Shown here: positions 22,870-33,753 of the stretch, in pieces
How positions within the stretch are numbered: position 1 is the first letter of the stretch
How the letters are laid out: each line of letters begins with the position of its first letter
Assembly (NCBI GenBank): GCA_015499985.1
Contig: JAAAUF010000309.1
Span: 1 to 40,813 of the forward strand
DNA length: 40,813 nucleotides
Source: Haplosporangium gracile
Taxonomy: Eukaryota > Mortierellomycota > Mortierellomycetes > Mortierellales > Mortierellaceae
Reading direction: 5' to 3'
Position numbers and translations under genes: made by a program
The notes under the pieces: model-generated
The model's input: the letters and a program-made list of their open reading frames with translations, nothing else
Told to the model about the DNA's origin: nothing
Databases searched by the model: none

Positions 22870-25800
22870 AAGAAGAGGAAGAAGAAAGTAGCGGGCGTAT
22901 TGCGCTCACGTCCTTGTCGTCTTGGCTTTGGCTTTGGCGTTGATCGCTTTCGAAGATGTGAATGGAAATGTTTGTGTTGGTCTTGGCGATCAGCGACGAT
23001 GAAAGAGTTGTAGGAAGAAGAGGTATTGGGTGGCGGAGGAAGGGGGAAAGGGTAACTGAAAGAAAAACAGGCGAAGGAAAGAATGAAAAAAAAAGTAAGA
23101 AAGAAAAAAAGAAACCCGAACGCTTGGATTGATAAAGGGGAAAAAAAATGGGTGGAATAAAACCTCTGCGTGGATATGCAAAAGAGCTTGTTTGTGTTGA
23201 TGAAAGGATGAAAGAGAGAGAGAGAGAGAGATGAAGAAGATGAGCAGAACGACGGAGGAAGATGTCGAAAGGTGACAGCAAAGTCGGTCTTTTTTGCTCT
23301 TTTGTCAAAAGTTGGTGGTTTTCAAGTACGAGAGAATGGAAGCCACGTTAGATGAAATTAAAACAAAAAAACCCCCCTGGGATCCGGAAGCTGAAGTGAG
23401 ATGGCGGTGACTGTTGCAGCAATAAGTCGTAGCCGTGCTCGTGGTCGTGGTCGTGGCAGCAGCAGCAGTGGTGGTGGTGGTGCAAGGGTCGCAGCAAAGT
23501 TGAGAACCTCTCGAAGATAGGAGAGCGGAGGGGATGAGATTTCTACACGACTTGCGGTATGGTGTAAGCGTGATCTTCAGGAGCCAGCCAAAAGTCAATA
23601 AGTGTGAACTGCTTTAAAAAAAGGGAGTATGGGAAATTGAAAGAAAAAAGATTGTGGTTAAGAGTCGGGTGAATGCACATTGAAATAGATAACGGATATT
23701 CATAAAAAGCTTTTCGTTCGAGGCCTAATTGCTATTGTTCTAAAGATGATGGTGCATAACCACCACCCTCTTCAACACCATCAAAGAACAATGTGCATGA
23801 CGACGATGCTTCTTTCATATAACGAAAATGAAAAACAAAGCACAAAAACAATGCAATTGAAAAGATAAGCTACCGCATATATGTAAAAAAGGATGGGAAG
23901 AGAAATGCCAACTTGAATGGAAAAAAAACACACAAGTGCACGTTGCTTACTGTACGCTTTCGAGACGAAGAAATGTACACTCCTGGCGATAATGCGGTAA
24001 GGGTATTTTGATGAAAAAATCCAGGACTGAAGAAAGGAATGGGCGAGATAGGGCGAGAGCTAGAGAGAAACGGGTGAAGGAGAAGGAAAAAGAGAGATTA
24101 GAAGAAAGGAGCGCTGCGTTATGAGATCGGATGATTGCTCGAAATAGTGATGATGACGGACGGAGACTAGAAAAGGGTCCAGGTCCAAGCCAAAATATTC
24201 AGGAACCAAAAAGATAACAAGAGATGAAAAGATGGCAAGGCTTGTAGAAGGAGTGAGGGAAAAAAAAGGGGAAATGAAAAAGCGTATCAAGGACTACAAG
24301 GGAGAGGGAATCGGAAGCGAAAAGAAGAAGGGAGTGAAGGGAGTGAAGGAATAAAGAAAGGGACCTGACCCGAAGGATCAAATGTTCATTCAACGAGAAA
24401 ATCAATAAAAAAGAGTCAAGAAGGAACCTAACAAAACCAAAGTGCGATCATTTATATACTTTTTTACTTCGCCAGCCTGGCAACCAAACGTCCAATGAAA
24501 TGCTGAATGGATAAGTGTCAAGGACGGATCATTCGATTATTTTTGCAATGGCCCGGACTTACTTCTCTTCGTGGATCACGAAGCCTGTTTTTCTTGGTAG
24601 AAATAGAGCTTGCCATCTCGTCACCCACAGCTGGGCATAACAGCCCTCTAACAAAAACTCAACTAGAAAAGCGACAATGGCCACCTTAAATGACAAGAAA
24701 TGTACTCTAACCTCTGCATCCCTGGATGTGTGTGTGCCTCCTCGTGGAAAAAAATAAATGCAACAGCAACAACTTCACCAAACAAACAGTGAAAGTATAA
24801 CGGACAATCTCTGCGGCTGTCATCGTGCAGGGCAGACAGAAAGGCAGGTCTGGATGCGAGTGTGACCCAAGTCAACCTTAGGAAAGGCAGATAGACCAAT
24901 TCTCGACTGGATGTTAAGCATTACACGTAAATAAATAGTTTTGATTTCCAAGGAAGGCTTGGCTTAGGCCCAATCATATTTTGCTTGGCAACAGGCAACG
25001 GACCCTTGCCTTGGCTGTTGGACGACCCTCTCAAGCAAAACCGATCTCCGGTCTCCATCCTACACCGCACCCTCACATAGTGAGCTTTTATTTTGTTAAC
25101 TCCGGGAATAAAATACGAAACTTCCACACCATGTAGATTTTGAAAACGTATAATGGCGATATATACCATGTAGGACGTTCTACATGATATAGATAACCAT
25201 TTCGTTTTCAAAATCTACATGGTGTGGAAGTTTCGTATTTTATTCCCGGAGTTAACAAAATAAAAAGTAACAAGGAATGAATCGGATAGAATAAAAAATT
25301 CAGATGAGCCAATTCAGCTCAGGATGTGAGGGTGCGGTGTATAAGATGCATTACCCGATGTCCTCTCAAGGAAAAAATAAATAAATAAAAGGGCTGTAGC
25401 ATTGCACCTTGGCGCTCATTCCTCCTTTCTCTCTTCCATTGCCTGTTGTTTCTCATCAAATAATTACCATACGATAACCATGGAATCCAAGTGGACTTCT
25501 CTATTTCATGGTAAGCATGATAAGCAAGCCTCTCCTTACTCTGCTCCATCCATCAAACAGCCCCATCCGGATAATTGCTAGCCGGGTTTCTCTTGTTATT
25601 TCTCCAAAAAAGAACAAAAGAATATTACAAAGGGCTGTTGTTTTGGTCTTTTTATTTATCGGAGAAGAACATTTGAAGAGATAGAAAAAGTATAAGTAAA
25701 AGAAAAAGGCAAAGACTACGTCAACTTTGTCGGTGTGGTGTCGTTTGAAAGAAAAAGAAAAGGGTCAATGTTCTTTTTTTTTGCTCTGTGTATGTGTGTA

Positions 25801-26028
25801 TAACGCGGTGTATTTTTTTTTTGCTCCGCGAAAGTTTGTTCCAGACCACGAAATGAGAGAAAAATTCTTCTGGAGTATCACATCCGCGTTATTTCTTTAC
25901 GGAAGGTGGTATACGTTGCTGATGTTGTTGTTTGATATTACAAAAGAAAAGGAAAGAGGGTTGTGGAGGGAAGAGTGGTAGAAAAGACAAATGTTTGAAA
26001 AAGAAAAAAAGCCAAGAGGTTACTGGCT
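22870..26028. other. 3.2-kb gene-poor region
   Basis: I find no convincing gene. It holds a GA microsatellite (about 23214-23232), a small plus-strand frame of 39 codons rich in Arg-Gly and Gly-Ser (23401-23520, low complexity), long purine-rich tracts (24000-24370) and the foldback element at 25063-25339. It may contain the promoter and missing 5' exons of the Ser-rich gene and the 3' flank of the Ral gene. Confidence 0.5.
25063..25339. mobile_element. Foldback / MITE-like element with terminal inverted repeats
   Basis: Outer inverted repeats CACCGCACCCTCACAT (25063-25078) and its complement (25324-25339) are each flanked by TA, as expected for a Tc1/mariner-type target duplication. Inside is a perfect 63-bp inverted repeat, 25086-25148 against 25203-25265, and the 54-bp centre is itself an imperfect palindrome (CATGTAG / CTACATG). 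The whole inside can fold into one hairpin of about 180 nt. The element has no coding capacity, which fits a non-autonomous DNA transposon. Copy number cannot be judged from a single window. Confidence 0.7.
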
Positions 26029-27668
26029 TTAGAGAATCAAACACTTGCCCTTCTTGCCCTTTCGTTCGCGATCCTTGGCACTCTCCTTACGTTGTTGAAT
26101 CTTTCTCATCAAAATCGTGTAGACCTCATCGACATTGTGCCTGGTCTTGGCAGATGTCTCGTAGTAAGGGCAGTTCCACTCGGCGGCCCTTGCTGCAGCC
26201 TCTTCGCGGTTTACTTTACGAAGCTGCGTCAAATCTGCCTTGTTGCCGACAAGAATGAATGGGATCTATAAGGAGGTCCATTAAAAAATAAGAATGAAAA
26301 TAATAATATTATCAGTACCAATGTCCCAATGCTTTTGATTAATGGCCCTCGGTATGGTAGCCCGATAGGACACAGAAAGTATCGAGGCGAAATAATTGAG
26401 CAGCGATATTAATTCGAACACAACGGACAAAGAAAAAAAAAGTTCTTCGGCAATCTAGAATGCCATGCTTCTCATCTCCTTCTTGAACATTGGTTCCAGA
26501 ATGTGCCCCGTCTTTTCCAAATGCAAGCGCCGTTTTCCAATATTTCACGCATGACGGGATCCCGGGATAGTTCAGGACAAGCCGTTGTATTCCAGCACCA
26601 TTTGGGCTGTTTGAATGGTTGTTTGCTGTTTGTGTGGAGGTTTGTCCAAGTGTTCGTATGGCTAGCTGTGTTGTGTTGACTGACTGTACCTTGTTATCAT
26701 CCAACACGCGTGATATCTGATCCTTGAACTCCTGGGTGTGCATAAACGACTCGTACTCGCAGAGGGAGAATACGCATATAAATCCCTCTCCAGACCGATA
26801 ATAGTTATCGCGAATCTATCAAGTTCAAGAAGACAAACAAAAAAAAAAAGCCAGTGATGAGTGGGAGGTCAGAGCACGTGAATTGCATGGTTGCATTAGC
26901 CCGACTAGGGTTAGGGTCATTGTCATATTTTTGTCTTTAGGACAAATGGAACAAAGTGTTCTCTCCCACCACTATGGCATAGCCTCACAGTCCACTGACC
27001 CACGATCGTTATTCTTTTTTTGTGAAAGCTGTTGACCGACCGACGACAGGCTGTAGGACCCAAACAATTACAGATCACCGACAGCGCCACCACCCACACT
27101 TCTTGTCCATAATATGTTCCGAACACAGATAGCTCTCAAAAAGAAAGACAGCATGACATGGAAGCAAAAGCAAAAGCCGAGGGAAAAGACACAGGTCAGG
27201 GGGAAGGGATGAAAAGGGGTAGCAGGGTGAGAGAACGAAGAAAAAAAAGATAATAAAAAGCACTCGCCCATCCAACCAGCCGCGCCTCATTTTTTCTTGC
27301 ATTCTTATCGTCCCAAACAGGCTTAGGTAGGTGAGGGAACACAAGCAGGTGCATCATCCGCTCTCATTCACTTGTTTCTGTACCTCTCTCTTTCCCTTTC
27401 TTCTAAAACACATGCGCACAGTCAGCCTGTCTTCTATACGACTTACAGCTGCATATTCCTCCTGACCGGCTGTGTCGAGAATATCAATCTGACAATCGTG
27501 GTTATCGAGGGTAACCTTTTTGCGGTAAGAGTCGGCCTTGGTGGGATCGTACTCCTCCACAAAGTCGCCGTACATGTACTGGAGCGTCAAAGCCGACTTT
27601 CCGACACCTCCTGAGCCGACCATGATAACCTTGTGCAATGGCAAATCCTGCTTTGCTTTCTTTCCCAT
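26029..27668 (-). CDS. Ral-type small GTPase
   Basis: A Ras-superfamily GTPase of 194 residues from three exons: 27447-27668, 26690-26815 and 26029-26265. P-loop GSGGVGKS (18-25), switch [25 protein letters not shown] (65-74), NKAD (124-127) and ETSAK (152-156) are all present. GSGGVGKS together with [10 protein letters not shown] and [12 protein letters not shown] are features of Ral rather than Ras, Rap or Rheb. A basic C-terminal stretch ends in the CaaX box CLIL, whose final Leu predicts geranylgeranylation. In animals Ral acts through exocyst subunits Sec5 and Exo84; whether this holds here is unknown. Introns are long (631 and 424 nt). Could be called generic Ras-like by annotation pipelines. 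Confidence 0.92.
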
Positions 27669-28724
27669 TTTTGTATGTTGGTTTTGTTGTTGTAGAAGAG
27701 TCGAAAAAGGAGGGTGTTGGTGGTTAGACCGGGGTCAAAACGAGAAGGAGGAGGATTTGAAAAGGCGAGTAGCTTTTTGGTGGGGCGAGGAGAAAGTGGG
27801 AGAAAAGGTGGTGTTATGTGAATATGAGCGAGTTGAGAGGCGGTCCTTTATGATGTCGGCTCGCAGGCTAATAAAGAGTTGTGTCGTCGTCCAGAAAGAA
27901 AAAAGTAGAGTGAGTGAGTGAGTGAGCGCAACCCAAGGCAGGCAGAAATAGATAGAGAGAAAAGGAGAGGTGTGAGGAAGTTGAGCAAAAAAAAAAAGGC
28001 GGCTTGAATGTATGAGTATGAACTATGAAGGTGTTGAACTGGTCGAGGAAAAAGAGGTAGTCGAGTGTTCTATGTTCTCAAAGTCGAGAGAGAAGCAGGG
28101 TGGGTGGTGTGTGTGTGTCTTCCTAGCTTCCTAGGTGTTGCTATTCGATATGCTGTCGCTGTTGATGTTTTTTTTTGAACAAAAAAGCAATTTATCGTCT
28201 TTATTACTGTTGGTTGCTGGAGTTAAGCGTTGTTGTTAAGTTGTTTCTTGACTAACTGACTGCCTGTGCCTCCTTTGTTGAAGAGTATCCTTGTTGAGTG
28301 TGAGTGATTGGGTATGTGAGTATGAATGAAAAGTTTCTGTTCCGCATTACCTGAGTGCAGGCAGAGTGTCAGCAAAGAGAAGGAAAAGGGGATGATGAGG
28401 GAAGGAGGAAGAGAGAGGACAAAGAGAGGGGAAGATGATGGTCCGATGGAGAAACAAAAAAACGATCGTTGCAGTCGACAGGAAGGCAGGAAAAAGGGAA
28501 AAAGGGAAAAGGGAAAAAGGCAGCGCGCTCAACTCAAGGGCATCAAGAAGTAACTCAGACAGGCAGAGAGAGATAATTACGCTTAAGGGTGGCGCTTTAT
28601 TAATTTGAGATTTCGTAGTAGTAGGAGCTATGTACAAAACGGGCTGTGTGGTAGCCAGTTGGAGAGACGGGAAAGGGAATAGAAGGAAGAGTACAAAAAA
28701 GAAGAAAAACTCCATCAAGTGAAT
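27669..28724. other. Intergenic region upstream of the Ral gene
   Basis: This 1.06-kb stretch holds the Ral promoter side and the 3' flank of the deacetylase gene. It has a short GAGT tandem run (about 27908-27927), CT-rich leader sequence on the minus strand, and a purine-rich tract at 28370-28530. I see no gene. Confidence 0.5.
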
Positions 28725-30134
28725 TCAGCGGTACCAGTCGTTCTGGCTGACACCCAAGCACTCACCAACAGTGACAAGCTCCCAGCCATGGTTCTTGGCG
28801 TACTCAATTGCTCGTGGGACGAGATCGTTAACAGTCGACTCGAAGGTGTCGTGCTCAAGTGCAATGAAACCTGCCTCACCGGCATACTCGTAGGCAGAAA
28901 ACGAAGCCTCGACATTGTCGGGATGAGCCCAGTCGCTGGTGTCGACTCTCCACTTAACAATCTTATAACCATTGTCGTTAAGATAGCTCTGTGCGACACT
29001 GTTCAAGTTTCCGTAGGGAGGGCGCATGTAGACGGGACGGACACCGATGATGCTCTCGAGTGCATCATCCACTAAGGTGGAAAAGAAAGAAAGGCGTGCG
29101 AGGTTGTTATTGTTGTGTAAGAAATGGGCAAAGCAAGACAATCACAAAGAACAATAAGAAAAGAAAAAAGTTTAAGGAATAAGTGAGTCGATCGATTGCA
29201 TTAGCTAAATGAACAAAGTAATTCTCCACACTTTACCATAGAAACAATGTCGAGGGTTGCTTTCGACATGAGGAATATGGACAATGACCGACAGGGTACA
29301 CACACAAAAAAGTATTAAAACCAAAAGAACAAAAAAATAATAACGAGGAGAGTTGCATTGGACACAAAAATGATTAGAGCCAAAGAAACAAAGACAAAAG
29401 GTGCATCGGACTCAAAAAAAAAAANNNNNNNNNNNNNNNNNNNNNNNNNNNNNNNNNNNNNNNNNNNNNNNNNNNNNNNNNNNNNNNNNNNNNNNNNNNN
29501 NNNNNNNNNNNNNNNNNNNNNNNNNNNNNNNNNNNNNNNNNNNNNNNNNNNNNNNNNNNNNNNNNACAACGACCGACAGAGTAAACGAAAAAAAGTTCAA
29601 AGAAAAGCACTCAAGCATCGATCATGGAGTCATGGTGGTACAGCCAACAAACAAACAGAAAAAGCAATCCCACGCCAACAGGCCAACAAATTACAACTTA
29701 CGCTTGGTCATCTGGGTATGAATCTCGTCGTACGAAAGAGTCGTCAGATCAGCATGTCCCCAGGTATGGGACGCAATCTGGTGGCCCTCGCGGTAGGCAC
29801 GCTTGACAATCCAGTCGTACTGGTAGATATTGCCAATATTAGCGCCGTTGACAAAGAAAGTTGCCTTGACACCTGCCTCCTTCAAGCGGTCGAGCAATTG
29901 GTTGGTGAACTTGTATGGGCCGTCATCAAAGGTCATTGCAACTGTGCCGGGAACTTTGCACGAGGTGATGACGCCGTATTCACGTTTCTCGAGGTGCTCG
30001 AAATGGGTATCCTTAGTCAATTCCGGGTTAGAGGACTGGGGAGTCAAAACTGAGGCGGGTATAACAGAGGCTTGAAGCAAGCTTGCAGAGAGTAAGACTG
30101 CTGCAATGCTGGCGAGACGGAAGATTAGTGCCAT
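28725..30134 (-). CDS. Secreted polysaccharide deacetylase (NodB / chitin deacetylase-like)
   Basis: CE4 enzymes remove acetyl groups from chitin or related polymers. Two exons (29702-30134, 28725-29071) join in frame to 259 residues. A signal peptide spans about 1-22, and a dibasic LEKR (48-51) before the domain may be a Kex2 site. All NodB motifs are intact: TFDDGP (68-73; D70 catalytic base, D71 metal), SHTWGH (H123, H127 metal ligands), RPPYG (161-165), DTSDW (188-192) and IALEHD with H218. There is no chitin-binding module or GPI signal, so it is probably secreted. The single intron (29072-29701) contains a run of N, so its length is uncertain, but coding sequence is not affected. Divergent from the uS10 gene. 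Confidence 0.92.
29425..29565. other. Assembly gap (141 N)
   Basis: 141 undetermined bases inside the intron of the deacetylase gene, preceded by a poly-A run. A similar word (CAAtGACCGACAG / CAAcGACCGACAG) occurs on both sides, near 29283 and 29567, suggesting that a repeat caused the gap. Confidence 0.98.
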
Positions 30135-31086
30135 TGTGCTATTTTGTTTGTTGGAGATATGGGGAAAGTTAAAGTAAAATGTCTGTTGCGTGCGAGAAGG
30201 ATAATTTGCTTAGGAGTTGTTTGGAAGGGAGAGTTGGTGGATAGTGGAGAAAATAAAAAGAAAGAAAAAAGAAGAGAGGTAAAGAGATGGAGAAAGTTAT
30301 AACGGTTGATAAAGAAGACAAGATTGAATCAAAGAGCGTGAAAGACGAAGGGAAAAAGTGTGTTACTTTTCGGGATAGACATGAAAAATAGCGTGTTTTT
30401 CTGCGGTTTACATGAATGTATGCACTTACAGCGTGTCTGGATCGAATATTAGACGCGCTGTGGACATGTAACCATGCAAGGGAACATTTTTTGTCCTCAA
30501 ATTTCGAACCAAATTGAGAAACACAAACAGTTTTGGAAGAAGGGCGAGGATTGCATATCTCTTTTGAGCATAATAATGGCCTAGTGAGGTTTTTCACTTC
30601 CTTCCGAAACGAATATCAAAGACACTTTTTGACGATCTTTGTCTTTCCTCTCTGAACCCTGCCTGGCACCCTTCCTGTCGCCCGTTGAAGGACGACATCG
30701 AACACTTTTTGTGAAAAAGAATGTAGGGTGTTCTTCTGACCCTTTTCTTACTTGGAGACATTTTGGTTAGGGAGTTGAAGCCCACTACGACTTTTTATCT
30801 TTTCCTCTTAGTGGATGTTTTTTACTCTCTCTTGTCTCTTGCTTGTGCTGTGATCCAGTAATCCTTGGTGGTGAATCCAGTCTTGCGTAGAAAACGAGGT
30901 TTGCGGCAATGACGCCAGTAAAAAATACAGCCTAAAATAATACAGTGACGTAAATCAAACAAAAACTGCAAAAAAAATTTGCCAGATGCAGAATCCGAAT
31001 AAGTCCAGAGGTCCCCCTGGACCTGGTTGGCTTCCTTCTTCCCATCCCACAGTTCACTCTGTAATCTAAAGATTCACTCAGTCGAC
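30135..31086. other. Divergent intergenic region, deacetylase / uS10
   Basis: This 952-bp stretch between two divergent starts holds both promoters. The first 250 bases upstream of the deacetylase are CT-rich on the coding strand. A minus-strand frame of 63 codons at 30594-30785 is basic (SPSKKRVRRTPY) but resembles nothing known and was not called as a gene. Confidence 0.5.
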
Positions 31087-31452
31087 ATGTCTGCCATCCA
31101 AAAGTCTGCCAAGCCCGGTGTCGAGGAACAGGTCGAGTCCCCTGTCCACCGCATCCGCATCACCTTGACCTCCCGCAACGTCAAGAACCTCGAGAAGGTC
31201 TGCTCTGACCTCATCCAGCGTGCCAAGGACAAGAACCTCCGTGTCAAGGGCCCCGTCCGTCTCCCCACCAAGGTCCTCCGCATCACCACCCGCAAGTCCC
31301 CTTGCGGTGAGGGTTCCAAGACCTGGGACCGCTACGAGATGAAGATCCACAAGCGTTTGATCGATCTCCACTCCCCCGCCGAGATCGTCAAGCAGCTCAC
31401 CTCCATCAACCTCGAGTCTGGTGTCGAGTGCGAGGTCACCCTTGCCCTTTAA
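31087..31452 (+). CDS. RPS20: Ribosomal protein uS10 (eukaryotic S20)
   Basis: A cytosolic 40S ribosomal protein of 121 residues in one exon. The body, [19 protein letters not shown] ... [34 protein letters not shown], is nearly invariant in eukaryotes. The start at 31087 gives the usual short Lys/Glu-rich N-terminus; an in-frame ATG 60 bases upstream is not needed. Codon use is strongly biased to C-ending codons (AAG, GTC, ATC, CTC), unlike its neighbours, as expected for a very highly expressed gene. Convergent with NDUFAF5, 213 bp apart; an AATAAA lies near 31526. Confidence 0.97.
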   Translation: MSAIQKSAKPGVEEQVESPVHRIRITLTSRNVKNLEKVCSDLIQRAKDKNLRVKGPVRLPTKVLRITTRKSPCGEGSKTWDRYEMKIHKRLIDLHSPAEIVKQLTSINLESGVECEVTLAL

Positions 31453-31665
31453 ATCCTTTTTTTCAGGATCGACACAAAGAAACAGGATTATCAATGGATT
31501 CTCTTTTATGACCGAGGCTTTTATGGCAAACAATAAAAACGATGACATTGGAAACACTTCAAAAAAACCAAGATCTATTTTTTTCTTTGAATCGGAATTC
31601 GGGATGATTACATGGAAAAATTGAAGCGATGGAAACGGGAGAGAACTGAATTCGAAAATAAGCGT

Positions 31666-33333
31666 TTAGTCCGACTTAGGTGTTGGTGCTGCACCCTCGC
31701 TCTCCAGACGATCCTTGAGAGAATGCTTTGCAGACCCACGCTCCAATGGCTTGTTTTGTGTGGACGACGGCTTCCAACCAATCTAGTGTCATAACAACAA
31801 ATAACATTAACAACAAATCAGTCAAGTCAAATTCTCCCCCAAAGCGTTTTCTTCAAGCGAAGGGCGAAGCAACATACCATATACAGGATCTGGAAGGTAG
31901 CGGGAACCGTTCCATCCTCGTTGCCATACATTTCTAGAAAAAGAAGGGAATCGTTGATTCAGTGTAAGGGAAAGGCTGGCTCTCCGCAGGCGTGCATGAT
32001 TCTCAGAGCCAAAGGGTAAAAAACCCGGTGCAAGTAATACCTTTGTAAATAGCTGCAGCCGCCATCATAGTGTCTCTCTTCAGAAGTCCTCTCCTATCAC
32101 CCCCGATCAAAAGTTGATATTGTTATCGATTAGTATTCAATCGCTGCAATTTTTGATTCTGGTCTTCTCTATAGATCTGGTAACAAAACATACCTATTGA
32201 TGACTGCGTTGCTCTCGCCCATGGCTCTGAGATCTTCCATCAACTCAATTGCACTGGGATAGTTCACAGTGACCTCGTCCACATCGACTGTTGTGAGAGT
32301 GAATCCTGCACGAGAGAGAAGGCTTCCCAGATCGCGACTGTCAGCCATAGGCGACACTCTGGGCGAGATGCCTCCTTCCCGATCCTGCTCTGCCAACTGA
32401 AGCGACGTCCTATTTAATAGCATAGGAGGTGAATATGGGTTTTGTATCAGCGATTGTCCGTCGGTATACAGTTGAGCTTCTACTGATACCAATGTCAGAT
32501 ATAGCCATATCCCTTTACCGAAGCTCAAAGAGAGTATCGCCTCCAAAGAGTCCTGCAATGAACACGCCGTCGGGCTTCAAGCTTCGCTGGATCTGGATCA
32601 TGGCGCCAGGGAGATCGTTGATCCAATGCATCGACAAACTACTCACGACACACTCCAGGCTATTCTCAGGGAAAGGCAAGTTCTCCTCGTCCACTATGCG
32701 CCTCTCAACAGGGACTAGTATGACCAGTGGGAAAACGAAGGATGTTAATGTCAGTCCCCAGGATCAACCAAAGTCCAATTGAGAGACTAATCCTTGGTTG
32801 AAATCGAGTACCTTCGTATTCGACATCCTTGTCGCGGTTGAGCATAGTCTCGGACATGTCACACATAATCAACTTCTTCATCATATCCGTGTCAACATGC
32901 TTGGCGATATGGCCGCATCCTGATCCAAGCTCCACCACTTCGTTGAACTCGCGTTTGATATCCTACAGAGAGTCAATGGCTTGATTGTCAGTATTTGAAA
33001 AGGTCTACAATTTGCTTTGGAAACGAAGAAGCTCATGCAGCCATTTGGAATGGTGAGAGAGCATACCAAGAGACGGTCGACGACACGGAATGCGACTTCG
33101 TCCTTGACATAGTCGACCTGTCTGCTCTGCTCAGTGTTGCTGGCGGCGCGTTCCTTCTGTAGCCTCTTTGTCTCGCGGTTGAAGACCTGGAAGGTGGCGG
33201 GGATGGTCTTGCTTCCTGCGGGTGGTGGTGGTGGTGCTGTTGAATAGAGGAGTCTTGCAGTATGGTTGGTCGTAGTGCGGAGTGGTCTTGAGAGGAGACG
33301 GTATCCTGTTCTGAGCATGGCGGTGTGTTGCAT
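31666..33333 (-). CDS. NDUFAF5: NDUFAF5-like mitochondrial methyltransferase-fold protein (complex I assembly)
   Basis: NDUFAF5 is a mitochondrial SAM-dependent enzyme that hydroxylates an Arg of NDUFS7 during complex I assembly. Seven exons join in frame (33067-33333, 32812-32962, 32519-32714, 32194-32409, 32041-32093, 31878-31933, 31666-31782) to 351 residues; the human protein has 345. The first 33 residues are rich in Arg, Thr and Leu without acids, a typical matrix targeting signal. Motif I is [10 protein letters not shown] (98-107). Family-specific stretches follow: [28 protein letters not shown], and [36 protein letters not shown] at the end. An in-frame ATG at codon 6 is an alternative start. 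Its presence implies that the organism has respiratory complex I. Divergent from the porphobilinogen deaminase gene. Confidence 0.94.
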
Positions 33334-33753
33334 TGTGTGTGTTGTGAGCGAATGAATAAAAAGAGACGACTGGAAGTTGATTTAGTGAACAAGTATGTAA
33401 GTATGTGTGAGTGCAAAGTTGATCTCCGAGAAGCGCGTGTTTCTGTGGAAACAGAGAGCGGGCCAACCTTCTTTGTCGCTTCCCTTCCTTGTTAGTGGCT
33501 TTGATCCGGGCGGATCAACAAATATGGGACTCATTTGGTGCTCCTCCTCCGAGACAACCAAACGAGGTCCTCTCACCTGGTCGCTTCGGTATTATTCTTT
33601 TCTTCCCAGCAATTTCCCACCCACGTCTTCTTCCTTTCTTCCTTATCCTTCACTTCCTCGGCATCACTTAACCACTAATAATCTACAACCAGTAACCAAG
33701 CAAGGGCCCAAAGAACTACCCACCCTTCCCCCACTTTCCCAATACATACAAAA
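33334..33753. promoter_or_regulatory. Divergent promoter between NDUFAF5 and HMBS
   Basis: 420 bp separate the two start codons. The half next to the plus-strand gene is CT-rich (about 33593-33665). No clear TATA box or known operator was seen. Its role is inferred from gene orientation only. Confidence 0.45.

Noticed and set aside
22870..22960. bZIP basic region upstream of the Ser-rich frame
   Set aside because: The best joint gives a Lys/Ala/Thr-rich stretch without the Asn-x7-Arg spacing of a bZIP basic region.
23401..23520. Small plus-strand frame with Arg-Gly and Gly-Ser repeats
   Set aside because: 39 codons of simple-repeat DNA with no promoter, splice or homology support.
30594..30785. 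Basic 63-codon minus-strand frame between the deacetylase and uS10 genes
   Set aside because: No similarity to known families; it lies in a divergent promoter region and is short enough to be chance.
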